NCBI GenBank assembly: GCA_024752435.1 | Contig: CP103021.1 | Span: forward strand, 1,240,001 to 1,304,000 | From: Allantophomopsis cytisporea | Lineage: Eukaryota > Ascomycota > Leotiomycetes > Phacidiales > Phacidiaceae | Reading direction: 5' to 3' | DNA length: 64,000 nucleotides | In this document: positions 12,329-24,558 of the stretch, piece after piece | How positions within the stretch are numbered: the stretch's first letter is position 1 | How the letters are laid out: every line of letters begins with the position of its first letter | Program-made: the position numbers and the translations under genes | The notes under the pieces: generated by a model | Seen by the model: only the letters and a program-made list of their open reading frames with translations | The model's database searches: none | Told to the model about the DNA's origin: nothing

Positions 12329-15300
12329 GGATCTTGCAGGCCATTCTCTCATTACCTCCCAACCAAAACACCATATTAATTCTCTTTGCTTATTGGCAGG
12401 TAGCGATGGTTGCACTTGGAGTTCTTGCATACGGGCATATTGGGACTAATCTTCCCGTTTTTTTTTTCCATTCTTTCACTCTTTCATCCTTTTATTCTCT
12501 TCTTTCATTTTGGACATTTGATACCATACGTATAATATACGATAAACGATGTCACGTTTAAGAGCATCACAGACTCAGATACCAAACTCAGATCAAAAGC
12601 ACATCGTATGAAAATTTACAAACGACTACTATAATACTGTGAGCACTTGGGAGCGGTGAAAAGGAATAACAATATCATGAAGGATAAGATCACCGAGTCC
12701 CGCAATAGTTGTCTCCCTCTTGTCTACATTTGTGTCCATATAACATGCAGTAATTCGTGTTTTCCAGCAGGTACGGCCGGTACTAAATGCATCTCCCGTG
12801 CCTAATTCCCGACTCGGAGTCGGGCTGGTGCTCGTAGGTCCACTCGGACTAAATGGGTAGAGTTTTATTCGTGCCATACGTCCTTCTCCTATATTACGCA
12901 AGAAACACCGCTACCAGAATTTCGGATACCCAGGCACCGCAAATTCTCCTAACGAGACCAGCCTGGCTTGAGAGCTCTCATTCCCGCCGCTTATATCCCT
13001 ACCTGCCGGCCGCTAATTAATGACACATCGTTAGCGACAAATTATATGTCAAAAACCTTGTTTAAACCCCTCGATTTCTGGTGTTTTGGGAAGCACATGG
13101 GGGATGTTCTGCAGTAGCTACATGATTGCGTAATCTTGGAACATGCATGTTTGGTATCAACGTAGGGGTCAGGGAAGGACAGGGAAGGATGTTATACCAT
13201 AGATGGAGTAGTATCATGGGCATTTCCAATGCTTCGATACGCATATGTATGAATATTGTTATAAATGGTGTAAAGCATCATATACTAGCAACCACGCATC
13301 AAAGTAAGGGTTTGTCGTAAGTTCTACATCTTCGATTAGGAGCCCCCAGTCTTGTGCTAAGCTATGCCAGTATTCTGAAATCAGGAGCCGTTGCCGCGCG
13401 CACTGGGCACATCTTCTTTGAGTACGATAGCTGCACATCTCGGTCAAATCCTTGTCATGAACGATTCATGGTACGGATTAATGTGGACTCTTGCGAACAT
13501 CAAATTTCTCCCTGTTTTTATGTTTTCGTCATTGGATACAAAAGCCTCTGGTTCCCAAATGGGATAATGGATGTACATACTGCATCTCGAACTACCTTTA
13601 GTGCTCGGGGCCTTGGGAGGCATATATCAACCTAAGATATAATATACTCGTCTCATCATGCGTACTCAAGTCAAGAAATTTTTTCAACAAAAACTTAAGT
13701 CTTAAATATATAATGAAAGTTTCCAAAGTGATCCAACGAAAAAGAATAGTAAGAAAATCAGGAAGATGAGCAGCTTTCAAGAAAGTCTCTATTTATCGCC
13801 CCAATATTATTAAACCTCACCCTTTTTTAGAGAAAACTAGTTGTTGGGATACTGGCGTTCCCACAGCACTTGTTGAGTAATTCCTCTGGCACAAGTGGAC
13901 ATTGAAGTGGGTAGATCTCAGAAATCTCACCTTGCAATAATCTGCCTGTTCTATGTATACATAGACCTTAATTTCCACCAGATATTTGCATATCTAGATA
14001 AAGGGTAAAAAGGAAGTCGAATGGAAATACTATGAGTTTGTATCAGCTATAGAAAGAACTATGAGAGAATAAGTGTCAAACTATATAACATATATTGATC
14101 AATTTTGAACTGTCAAGAGTAACCTCTGCTGAGATCCCTGTATGAGCTCTGTATCGTTCAGGAAATACATAATTTACGTACGGACGAACAGATTCCTCAA
14201 AAGCGTAACACTATGCAGGTATCTAAACCGCTATGTCTATCGAGGGATTTCTCCATGAATAACTGGATGTCATGTGATGTGACGGTCGTAAATTTTGAGA
14301 TGTGGAACAAGGGATTCTACGGTTCCCATGATGGAGTTTATCGGTGGTGTCTTTCACTGTACATCTATGCTCTATCGTTGGATGCAATTGGTTTGATGTT
14401 TGTTGCCGGATCTTTGTGTCAAGGCTTTCGAGGATGAGAATAATATTCATTTCTATCTATAGCATTTGCAAATATTTATTATTGAATGCCACTATCAAGA
14501 ATTCACGTCGGTCTAGCTGTAACTCTATCCACTCGTTTTAATCACTTAAATTGATCCATGTTGAGCCTATTGCCTGGTATTAAGTGCTTTCCTCTTGAAA
14601 CTTTGATTCTTGACAAAGTGTGAAACGCATACAACAGTGTTTATCAACTGGCCAACCAGGTACGATTAGTCAGGTAAATACGCAGCTAAAATTGTCCTAT
14701 TGTAGAAATAACAATTTCACACCCAGACACGGAGAAGTGAGACTGGGCGAGAGAGTGTCTCGGGCATGTATTGAGAGTACGACAGACGGACTTTGGTGTG
14801 CCAAGAATCCATAGAAACGAGCACATACGTCCTCAAGCGATGATTGTATTGCGCGCATCGGATTTCGGACAATACAGGTGGATGCATGTACGGTTTTTGT
14901 TTGGACTGGACTCCAATGCATAGTAGTTATGGAAGAGCGAACAAAGAGTCAAGTACCAAGTTACGAGCAACATCACAAAATGTCATTGGAATGATAATCA
15001 GATTCCCTCATAGGCGAAAACTACCGGCATGATCTAGTTTTGGTAAAACTTAAATCCAAGATGTTGAAAGTTACGCTGTGACTTTGTCCGCGCCAACGTT
15101 GCGAAAGGTAGGGGCCGCTGATCATTGTTCGCGGCCTTTCACCATTTTACCCCGCAAACATTCCCCGCTGCGACCTCAAAAGCATATTCGCACTTAAACC
15201 CCACATACGAATATCTTCTCGCTTTTCCATCTACATCTTGCTTTATTTTGGGATAATGATTGAGTAAGCTAGTGTTTTCATGACACGTAGCCGCTGACTT

Positions 15301-15556
15301 CAGTTGCACTGCTGTATTTTATCGTTGTATCTTTGCGTTGCATCTTCACAGTCTCATCTTCGACGATTACATGGTAGACGTTGTCTTGATGCAAGGCAGC
15401 CGGCTATCTATCTGTGTCGTGCCACGCGCAAGGACGGTATCACATGTTGCATGTATGTAGTTCTGCCTTCGAGCTTCGGATTTCCATCCATAACATCAGC
15501 ATGTAGAAAACATCCATATTTTACAAACACATACGTGATATATATTGCACGAGGTC
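12329..15556. other. 3.2 kb gene-free region
   Basis: This spans the 3' end of the rhodopsin-like gene and the promoter of the AtuA-like gene. Open frames are short, overlap on both strands and show no family signature. Base composition is AT-rich from about 13600 to 14600. I see no RNA gene or mobile element. Confidence 0.55.
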
Positions 15557-17749
15557 ATGGCGACCACAAAACGAGCTATCAGAATTGGCAACTGGTGAGC
15601 GAGCATACTCTCTATATTGCATCTCTATATAGTCATTTTTGACAGCGAGTGATTTATGGGTTCTACAGCTCGACCGCAGGTTATGGGCATGATCAAATGT
15701 ATCGCCTTGTATCAGAAGGGCCTATTGACGCCATATTTGCGAATTATTTAACGGAGTTCAATATTGCAGATATAGCATTGCAGGTAAGAATTTTTCCAGA
15801 TTTGTCAATTGAATTATGGAAGTTCAGTTCTGCAACAGATAAGCTCGAAGCCGGAAGACTTGTACGATTCCCAGTCCCTCTCACAGCTTAAGTTCAAGAC
15901 GACTGTATCCGAAGTCTCGAAAAGGGGCATCAAATACATTCATAATGGCGGTGCATTCAATCCCGAAGGACTTTATAAAGCTACGAAGGGTTTGCTAGAG
16001 GAGAAGGGCCTTTCGCATATGAAAGTTGCTTGGGTTGACAGCGACGATGTATCAGTAGAAGATCTCGAGGTTGCGGGCGTCACTCATCTTCACATTTCAG
16101 ATCTGGATTCGCGCCTTTCGAAGACAAAGTCTTGTATTGCTAACAACTACATTGGAATGCGTGGTATTCTAGCTGCCCTAAATGCTGGTGCACAAATCAT
16201 TATTTGTGGTCGAATTTGTGACGGTTCTGCTGCAATGGCTCTAAGTGCTTGGTACGTTCTTATCCATTGCTACCAAATCTCCATAATGACAGCTTCAGGT
16301 GGCATGGTTGGTCTATCACAGACTACAATGAGCTTGCCGGAAGTCTGATCGCAGGCAACGTTATTGCTTGCGGACCTCACACCACTGGCGGGAATTTCTG
16401 TGACTTCCAATCCATACCAAAGCTCTATGAAGTAGGATGCCCAATCGCTGAGGTAGATGCCGATGGCTCCTGTATCATCACCCTGCACAACAAGTCGAAT
16501 GGGACTGTCACAGTAGATACTGTGAAGTCACAGCTGTTTTACAAGTTGCAAGGTCCGACCTATCTAAATACCGACGTAGCTGCTAATCTAGAGGAAATAA
16601 ATGTCGAGGCTATCAATGGGGATCGTGTCAGAATCTACGGCATTTCAGGTGTCCCTCCCCCACCAACTATAGATTTAACAGTCTGTATATTTGGGGGCTA
16701 TCAAGCAGAAGTCAACTCATACGCTGTAGGTCTCGACATTGCAGAGAAATTGAAACTACAGAAAGCCCAGGTTTTGAGTTTGTTAGACCAATCCAAGTAC
16801 ATCAGGATTGTCATTGACACTTACGGGGCATCTCCAATGGATCCATCGTCACAAAGAAATTGCAGTGTACAAATACGCCATTTCGTTCAAGCAAAATCGA
16901 AAGATGCTATTGAGGATTTTCGCAAGGCATTCTTTATTACTGCTATGCAAGGTTATTCTGGGCATCATGTGTAGGTCAAGTTTTTTCTTCCTCAAGCTAA
17001 CGCGCAAACCTCAATAACCAAGCTGTTGGTTTTCCCTTTAGTTCTCAAGACTAGTAATATATAACTAATCGTGATTCTAGCAGCACGGATCGACGTACAC
17101 TTGAACCAAAGCCGTACATACAGTATCTTCCTAGGACGATAGACCAGCATAACATTTCGGTCAAAACCTATGTGGACGGCGATCCACCTCTGATAATTGA
17201 TCCTGTGGCAACAACATACCCGTTTTCGGGTCAGAGGTCCAACGACCCCGATGATCCTGCGAATATATATGACTTTGGAGTCACTAAGAGAGTTCCTCTT
17301 GGTTAGTCCCTGAGATTTGCCTCACGTGTGCCTACTCATTGCTAATCTTGTGGGCAGGACATGTCGCACTCGCTCGATCAAGTAGAAGAGCATCAAATGC
17401 AAATGTCGGATTCTGGGTGCGCAAATCTGATGAGTGGCCTTGGCTCAGATCTCTTCTTACTATCTCCAAACTCAAATCTCTCTTGGGAGACGATTACAAA
17501 CCCGAATCTCGAATTGAGAGGTTTGAGATGCCCAACATTCATGCAGTACATTTCGTTATCTATGAATTTCTTGGAAACGATGGTACTCCGCCCTCGATCA
17601 TTGATTGCCATGCAAAGGGTCTAGGCGAATTTCTAAGGGCAAGAATCGTGGATGTGCCGAAGAAGTTTGTTGACAGAGGTGTTGTGAACCATCCGCGATA
17701 CAAGAGTCACCTGGAAGGAATAGGAGAGAAGGACAAGGGTTCAAGATAG
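15557..17749 (+). CDS. AtuA-like protein (DUF1446, acyclic terpene utilisation family)
   Basis: Six exons (15557-15594, 15669-15783, 15839-16251, 16299-16970, 17081-17301, 17358-17749) encode 616 aa. The first residues RIGNCSTAGYGHDQM, the block WWHGWS followed by DYNELAGSLIAGNVI, and TTGGNF are typical of the AtuA/DUF1446 N-terminal domain. A C-terminal AtuA domain follows, with NANVGFWVR. In Pseudomonas the atu cluster degrades citronellol and geraniol through acyl-CoA steps, but the reaction of AtuA itself is not settled. Here the C-terminal entry motif reads ARSSRRASNANVG, where I recall ARSGDKG in relatives. The ATG at 15557 is chosen because it leads directly into the conserved N-terminus. 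A class III CoA-transferase gene follows in tandem 0.9 kb downstream. Cytosolic location is likely, as no signal peptide is seen. Confidence 0.87.
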
Positions 17750-18653
17750 TTGATCAACCATGTCGTATGTGATATTGTTTTTGTACTGCTCCATCGATAT
17801 GAAGTAGGCGGATTCAGCTACTATTGTAGTGGTTAACCATCATGCATGATATTGTCTTATATGGATCGAAGAGCAATTAGTGTTCGGAGACAGACTAGAG
17901 CGACCGCTTAGTGCGACAGTTCAAGTCAAACCACTTATTAGGAGGATTCACTTTAGAAAATAACTTGAAAGGGGCTCTTGTAACAACCAGGGATTTGGCA
18001 TCACGTGATCTAATGGCGCAGCGTGTTTTCCGACTCTCGAGTCGAATCTTGGTATTGAGAATTTCCCTTCCTCTTTTTCGCATATATCCCCTTCATATAT
18101 CTCCCGTTTGACATGCTCAAAGGAAAAATCTTCTGGTGCTTCTCTTGAAGATTTAGCAAAAACGCTAGGATGCGACCCTTCATAACTTTTATGCCGCTTC
18201 ATAATAAATCCTTCAGCTTTCGTATCCGAACAGCTGTCAAATCCTATTCGGATCCGGGGGCAACCTGCACACTGCGAACAGCGAAGAAATGCAAAACCAT
18301 GCATTATTCCCCACATTACTTGCAGGGTCCGCTAGCTGGCACTTCCAGAAGGTTAGGCCCTGTAGAAGTGTACAGAGTCCCAGGCCTTCGAATGTCTGGA
18401 ATGACTTTAGAATTTGTTTGACGTTATTGAGGGGTAAGTCTACAATTGCTATCTCATCTCGGTCTATCTACTCTAGCCGGGAATCGGCACACCACAACAC
18501 GTCATGCAGAGGATCTCCGGTCCCATGTACTGTATTGACCGCTAGTAATATATCGTTGTTCTGTATTTATATATCCTAAGTCATTTGCCATGGTGACTTA
18601 TTCATATTTGCGTTAGAGAAACATAAGCCGAATCAGCTGGCAAGCTCCTAATA
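17750..18653. other. 0.9 kb spacer between AtuA-like and CoA-transferase genes
   Basis: This is the terminator region of the first gene and promoter of the second. A 122-codon minus-strand open frame (18316-17948) covers part of it; no family is recognised and it may be chance. Confidence 0.45.
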
Positions 18654-20575
18654 ATGACATACAACATACAGGCCGAGACTAAGGAGGTGCTCGAGAAAGG
18701 CATCTTCGACAACCCACTGCACAACGACTTCCCACGTGATGTTCGCGACTATACTAAGTTCATCACTTTCGAAGGGTCACCTGTTCCTTGCATACCCATC
18801 AATTGGAAGTTTGCAGAGAGCGTTTCTTCCCTAAAAGGTTTGGAAGGCTGCTTTCTTAATGCCCTTCTTGTTAGAAAATACAAGGAGACTCCGAAAAAGA
18901 TCACTATCAACACGTATGTCAAATCACATATCACTCATCCCAAGAAAACATTGAGATGAAACAGAGAGAGCTCATACGGTTCATAGGGATCATGCGTCAT
19001 TATTTTTCATGTCTGCGCTCATCAACAAAGTTGTTGATAAGGATGGAAATGTGGAGGCAAACCCAAACTCTCCTATGATGGGCATTGCAGACGTGTTCCC
19101 AAGAGCACCTGGACCTGCGGTCAATCCAGGTGGCAACAGTGTCACAAACATCTTCAAGACTTTGGACGAACGGTTTTATCATGTTCATGGCAGTTTAGAC
19201 CCACGACCAACATTAAAAGCTCTTGGTTTCTCCGAAGATGATAACCCTGACAATGACACTGTGGCAGAAGCGGTATCAAAGATCAACAGCAGTGACCTTG
19301 ATACACTGATAAACGACAAGTACCGACAAGCAGGGACCATCGCCTATACAATTAATGAGTTTGCAAACACAGAGCAGGGCAAAGCCACTGCTGACACAGG
19401 GCTATATGAAATCAAACATATCCCTAACACCAAGCAATCCCCGAGCTGGTGGACCCCATCCGCTCTAACTAGCTCCAAGCGCCCACTGGCCGGCCTTAAG
19501 GTTGTCGATCTCACTCGAATCATCGCCGGCCCTGCCATTACACGCGGGCTCGCAGAGCTTGGGGCCAGCGTAATGCGCGTCACCGCGCCTCATCTCCCAG
19601 ATTTGCTTGCCACGCATCCAGATCTCATGTGGGGAAAGTGGCAATGTGCACTTGATCTGCGGCAAGAGGCTGACAGGGAGAAGTTGAAGGCGCTGATTCT
19701 CGAGGCTGATGTTGTTGTTGATGGATATCGTCCGGATACGTTCACAAAGTATGGATTCGGCCGCGAGCAGATTCTTGATATGTGCAAGGATAGAGAAAAC
19801 GGGATTTTGCATCTCAGAGAGAACTGCTACGGGTGGAAGGGACCATGGGCACATAGGAGTGGGTGGCAACAAATCAGCGATGCTGTAAGTGCCCCTTTGG
19901 ACAGTGATTTAAAGTCATGTCGAGTGCTTTCTACTTGTCTGTTGCTTACTACATTCTAGTGTTGTGGTGTGTCGATGGAGTTCGGCAGAGCAATGGGAAA
20001 TGACGAGGCAGTAACCCCTGTATTCCCCAATTCAGACTATTGGTAAATGTTCCTTCTTTGACAATTCCCGTACTTTTCTGATGGTAGTAGCACCGGATTG
20101 GCAGGACTTTGTGCAACGATCGACGCATTGATCAAAAAGAGTGAGATTGGAGGCTCTTTTGCTATAGACGTTAGTATACAACTTCAAAACTCCAAAAACT
20201 TTTAACTTACAATATACATAGGTATCATTGAACTACTACTCACAATGGCTTGTACGTTCATGCGGAATGTACCCAGAAGATGTCTGGGAGACTGTTTGGA
20301 ACAAATATGATCGACCTGTCTTCCGACATACTGAAAGCATGCTGGCAACGCTTCCCAAGATGTTGGCTATGCTTGCCAAGCAATCGGCATCTATACTTTT
20401 TAAGCCTGAGTTCTTTGAGGTCAGGAAAATACCCAGTGTTAACAAATACCTCAAGGTTGTGAAGCCGATCTTGACTGTGGATGGCGTTGATCTTGGCTAC
20501 ACTGTTAGCCCAAGGGCGAACGGACAGGATAAGGCTGCCTGGCCGCAGGATTTGGCTGTTGATGTCGTTGCATAA
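18654..20575 (+). CDS. CaiB/BaiF class III CoA-transferase family protein
   Basis: Exons 18654-18913, 18987-19884, 19960-20042, 20091-20169 and 20222-20575 give 557 aa. The core signature RPLAGLKVVDLTRIIAGP (about residues 252-269), followed by ITRGLAELGASVMRVT, is the class III CoA-transferase nucleotide and CoA-binding start. GFGREQIL and YGWKGPWAHRSGWQQISDA fit the later conserved blocks. About 250 residues precede this core, a long N-terminal half usual for fungal members. The family moves CoA between acyl groups (as in carnitine, formyl-CoA or 2-methylacyl-CoA metabolism). Tandem position after the AtuA-like gene suggests the two act on the same acid, one activating it as a CoA thioester (inference). 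It is not a racemase with certainty; substrate unknown. Confidence 0.87.
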
Positions 20576-20854
20576 AGAATGGCATAGGTTCATGATCGAT
20601 ATTTGTATAACACATGGCTATCAAATCTTCACTTGTATGTAAAAGCTATACGGGATTCAAAGCAAGATGTTTCAGTCATGAATTTTGTTGTGTCTGGTCA
20701 AGACAGCATTCAATACCTCTCCATCCTCGTTCTGAAGCCACAAGATAAGAAACAATAACTGCCAATCTCCATATTATATCCAAATTCAAGACTCAATCAT
20801 CCCAGCCATTCTCATCACCATCATCTTAACACAAAGCTCAAATGCAACCTCCGG

Positions 20855-21078
20855 TCATTGCTTCCGCGGCGTCCCATTTACAACGCCCCTTTCACTGTCA
20901 GCGAAACTATCATCAGCCAATGACATCCAACTCACGATTGCTGCTGCTGCGCAACACTAGATAACGGTGCCGCTTGCTGCGGACTTGAAGCCTGTAAAGC
21001 AGGATCCTGTGATGCTGAAGCGAATTTCTTCTGCTCGCGCTTTTTGTTGGTGCGTTTGAAGATGGAGTAGATGATCAT
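20855..21078 (-). CDS. Small 60-aa hypothetical protein, two exons
   Basis: Exon 1 is 21078-20936 and exon 2 is 20894-20855, joined by a 41-nt GTGAGT...ACAG intron. The product starts MIIYSIFKRTNKKREQKKF, continues with an alanine, serine and glutamine-rich middle with a QQQQ run, and ends in RGVVNGTPRKQ. A short hydrophobic start followed by a strongly basic segment suggests a membrane- or RNA-associated peptide, but I do not recognise a family. Support comes from a clean open frame, a consensus splice pair and phase kept across the join. The gene converges on the CoA-transferase gene, 279 bp between stops. The start could lie further upstream in a separate exon. Confidence 0.5.
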
Positions 21079-21998
21079 ATCGGCGGTATTTATTCTAGTT
21101 GAGGCTGAGAAGGAAGAAGGTAAGGTATAAAAGGCAATCGAGGTGATAATATGTTGCAGATAACGAGTTTGTGTTGAACTTTGGAAATGATGGGTGAATA
21201 AGACATACTTATACCTGACTTGACAATGCGGGGGATGGGAGGGAATATATCTATATGTAAAGAAGCTGACGGTACTTCACTATGTATGATGCTAACATAG
21301 CCTCACTCCGTGTCATATCAACCTTTTCCTGTCGGTTTACCTAGACTATTCAAGTAGAACTAATACCATTAATTTTCATCGTCTATATCGAGTGCGATGT
21401 CCGAGCTTGTGGTTACTGCGGATCGTGGACTTGCTCGCATGGCAGGCCCCATTTGGATTAGCGGCTGTAATCCAGTCTTACCTTGCCTCATTTTGCACAC
21501 CAATTGTGGGAGTATTTACGATTTCTCTGATAGATAATGTAAAGTATAATGCAATAAATTAACGAGACCTTGAATTTACTTTGGTCATGGGTGGATCGCA
21601 AGAAGATAAACGAGGTCGCTGCATTTACATGTCTACAATTTCGGCGATGATACAACTTCGTATCAACAATGCACCTCATAATGCTGATATACTTGATACG
21701 TAGTTCATCTCACTGTGTTTTACTCTTCTACCATCATAGAAGATTTCTAACAAAAAAAAAAACAAAAAAAAAAAAGAAGTGCTTATTAGTCCTTTCAAGC
21801 TTGTTGCTATGAGAAACAGAGTTGTATAAACATATGTGGAGTTCAAATTACAAGCATTATATATAAACATATGTATACAAATTGTTAGTTGTAGAAGTAT
21901 CTCCACATAGAGATAATCTAACAAATATCCAGGCATGCCATGTAATGGATCATACATCCTCCTAAACCCATCATTTCCCTCAAGAACTCTCTTGCTTT
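21079..21998. other. 0.9 kb spacer with A-tract
   Basis: It contains the upstream region of the small gene and the 3' region of the DUF7702-like gene. An A-rich tract at 21750-21776 reads as a T-rich stretch on the coding strand of the latter. A TAAGGTA motif is at 21120. No gene is seen. Confidence 0.5.
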
Positions 21999-22907
21999 CT
22001 ATGAAACAACATGCACCCATAGAAGCCCTACAGCAACATAAGCAATACTGCACAAAATCTCAGGTAACCAAGCAATGCACAGATATAAAACCCAGCTCCC
22101 CGTCAGCGGATTAAAGATCTGGGTTCTATCCGTGCCAATTGTAAACGCCGTGCCACAGGTATAAACAACTCTGATTGTCAACAACGGCAGCACCCAGAAA
22201 GCCAACAGGACATACATCCTGTGGCTAAACGCACTGAAGAATTTCCGCTCGGGCCACAACGACAATAGTGTGAGCCATATTATCACAATGGCTCCGATGT
22301 AGAAGCCAGCCGCGACACGCATGTACGTCTTGCCGGAGGAAATGTCTGTGAAATTTGTAGTGAAGACTTTGAGGCCACCGACGATGCCAAAAACGAGTGA
22401 GAGTAGAATGACAATGCGATTCAGGTGGAATAGATGTGGGATGTGCTTTCGGATGCCCGAGACGTTGTTCGGCGAATAAAGTTCTCTCTGATTCTTCTCT
22501 GCATCGTGTGTGGGTAGGCGCGGGATGGCGGCGCTCAATATTGACTGGGATTTGAAGCCGGGGTTCAAGAATTCCATGGTTGCCAATAGCATAGGTGATA
22601 GCACCACGGTGCTGAGTATTGCGGCAGGCGTGAATAGAGAGGGATTAGGAGCCAATTCGACGTCAATAGTCATTGCTGCACCAACGATTTTGACTGTGAT
22701 GCGGTCAGTTGAGCTGACTGAATGCTTAGATGTATGGTGGGATTTTGTGTACTTACTGGTTATGAGAAGTAATATGTATACGTAACCCGTGTATTTGAAA
22801 AAGCCATTTCGTATAAGAATCCAAATGACTGCGAAAAACAGAGGTATGTAAATTGCCAATGCGGCAGCGTTCAAGTCGCCGCGCTGGTCGAGACGGCCTG
22901 GTGCCAT
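21999..22907 (-). CDS. Seven-helix membrane protein, DUF7702-like
   Basis: Exons 22907-22757 and 22693-21999 encode 281 aa. The start MAPGRLDQRGDLNAAALAIY is preferred; the frame is open eight codons further upstream. Seven hydrophobic segments can be counted, with conserved-looking patches GFFKYTGY, LNPGFKS, HLFHLNRIVI, PERKFFSAFSHRMYVLLAFWVLPLLTIRVVY and a final helix ending in LLWVHVVS. This layout matches a fungal integral membrane family now listed as DUF7702, of unknown function. The 63-nt intron is a multiple of three without a stop, so intron retention would insert 21 residues; splicing gives the smooth helix LLLITIKIVGAAMTI. It is divergently placed to the Zn2Cys6 gene. Confidence 0.75.
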   Translation of the reverse strand: MAPGRLDQRGDLNAAALAIYIPLFFAVIWILIRNGFFKYTGYVYILLLITSKYTKSHHTSKHSVSSTDRITVKIVGAAMTIDVELAPNPSLFTPAAILSTVVLSPMLLATMEFLNPGFKSQSILSAAIPRLPTHDAEKNQRELYSPNNVSGIRKHIPHLFHLNRIVILLSLVFGIVGGLKVFTTNFTDISSGKTYMRVAAGFYIGAIVIIWLTLLSLWPERKFFSAFSHRMYVLLAFWVLPLLTIRVVYTCGTAFTIGTDRTQIFNPLTGSWVLYLCIAWLPEILCSIAYVAVGLLWVHVVS

Positions 22908-23254
22908 TTTGAGAGTTCTAAACAATAACAATTACGATTGGCGATATAAGACACACGGTTGAAACTATGTTATATGAGAATGTAAGAAGGATTGGCTGGA
23001 TGTCTTTATCATTGTTTGGGACGGAGATGCAGAGAAATAGCAATACTTATAAACACATCAAGCAGGAGAGCCATCAACCAAGTGGATGAGATGGCACAAG
23101 CCATAAATGCTGCCGAATCTCCCCATTCGACAGGAAAAAAACCTACACAGTTCTTCTTGAAAAGTGGCAGTGTAGCATACGTCAAACAGTGTGCGGCCGT
23201 GCCAATTATCCCTTAAATCGAGGGATGTCTCTGCACATGTATCGGTGAGGCTGC

Positions 23255-23316
23255 ACAATGAAGGACGAAGGTTGAAGGTTGAAGGTTGAAGATTAAAGAT
23301 TGAAGGTCGAAGGTGG
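23255..23316. repeat. Imperfect GTTGAAG heptamer tandem repeat
   Basis: About eight units of GTTGAAG and close variants (GATTAAA, GTCGAAG) follow one another. Confidence 0.85.
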
Positions 23317-24337
23317 TCGCTGGTATTGCTCCAAATTGCCTAGCGCGTGTGAGTTGTGGGGTCTGATTAAAGTGTTGGGCTGTATGTACATACATGCATA
23401 CATTCGTAAGGTACCTACCTGAAAATTGCCAATTTAATAAAAATATAAAAAATGATGGATAGATGTTCTCATCGGACTATGTATGTGGAAAACATTTCCC
23501 ATGCTTGAATGATTTCCTTTGTATGGTTGTGCCCTTACAGAACATCTTGATGAGGAATGATGATATACAGATACACAGCATCACGAATTGGCTCATATGC
23601 TACAGTAAGGTGGTCAAATGTTGCATGTAGAACCTTTGAACTGTGGATCCTGCTTGATATCAAACCTTTGCAGATCCGCTCTTGATGGCTCTCCTCTCAA
23701 CCAAGAGTAAAGAGTACCTTTTGCTGCTTGTCCTAGAGGCGGGCACAATAAGTGGTATAAATACTTTATCAGTGTCTGCATACCTCATATATGGATGAAG
23801 TTCCACGATTCACTAGTTGCCCGATTCTTTTGGCAATGACGAAGAGATACGGTTGATATATCAATTTATATCATGTTTACCGAGCGTACTGGACTGGCTG
23901 CCGTCCAGATGTCTTCATCTATGACCGGTTCCGATGTCAACTCTTCTTCCAGACACTTATCAACTCTTCCTTCATTCACTTGCTCGTTGTGCTCCGACAG
24001 AAGCACAATATGCATGTACCTCACCTTACACTTTGTACCTGATCACCCATGAATCCTACTTAGTTGGTTGACTTCACGCATAGTAAGTAGCTCAAATCAC
24101 CAGCCCCGGTTGAAGTGGCCCTCCGTGCCTCCATCGCCATCGAGAAGGACGGACGTGCATACAGTGTGGTGGTGCGGTGTAGTGCAGTGTAGCGCAGCGC
24201 AGTGCAAGGCTTGTTTGTTAGCAGCACACATATATGTACGTACAACGTTCCCCCCCGTCTGTCTATCTATACCGGTTGCCAGTGCTTATGCCACGCCACG
24301 CCAAGCCACACCCACCGAACCACAGTTCCTAGTTTAC

Positions 24338-24371
24338 ACTGACTGACTGACTGACTGACTGACTGACTGAT
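24338..24371. repeat. CTGA tetranucleotide microsatellite
   Basis: Eight perfect tandem tetranucleotide units, about 190 bp upstream of the Zn2Cys6 start codon. Confidence 0.95.
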
Positions 24372-24558
24372 ATATCGCCCGACCCGCCGACCAACACTCA
24401 CTCAATGATCTCGCACTCATATCCCCAATCGAGCATTCCACCAAACGTGCACTGCATCCGGAAATCCAACACGCCCGCTCTCCGCCTTATGCATCAAGCC
24501 TATGTTCGGTCGTCCTTAATTTGGTTCCGACAGATTAAAGCCCTGTCTGTGATTGATC

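Larger units (their letters stand above)
22908..24558. other. 1.65 kb divergent promoter region with tandem repeats
   Basis: It separates the divergent DUF7702-like and Zn2Cys6 genes. It contains a GTTGAAG-type heptamer repeat (23255-23316), TAAGGTACCTACC at 23407, a GTGTAGTGCAG-type patch near 24175-24205 and a CTGA tetranucleotide repeat at 24338-24371. No gene is recognised. Confidence 0.55.
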
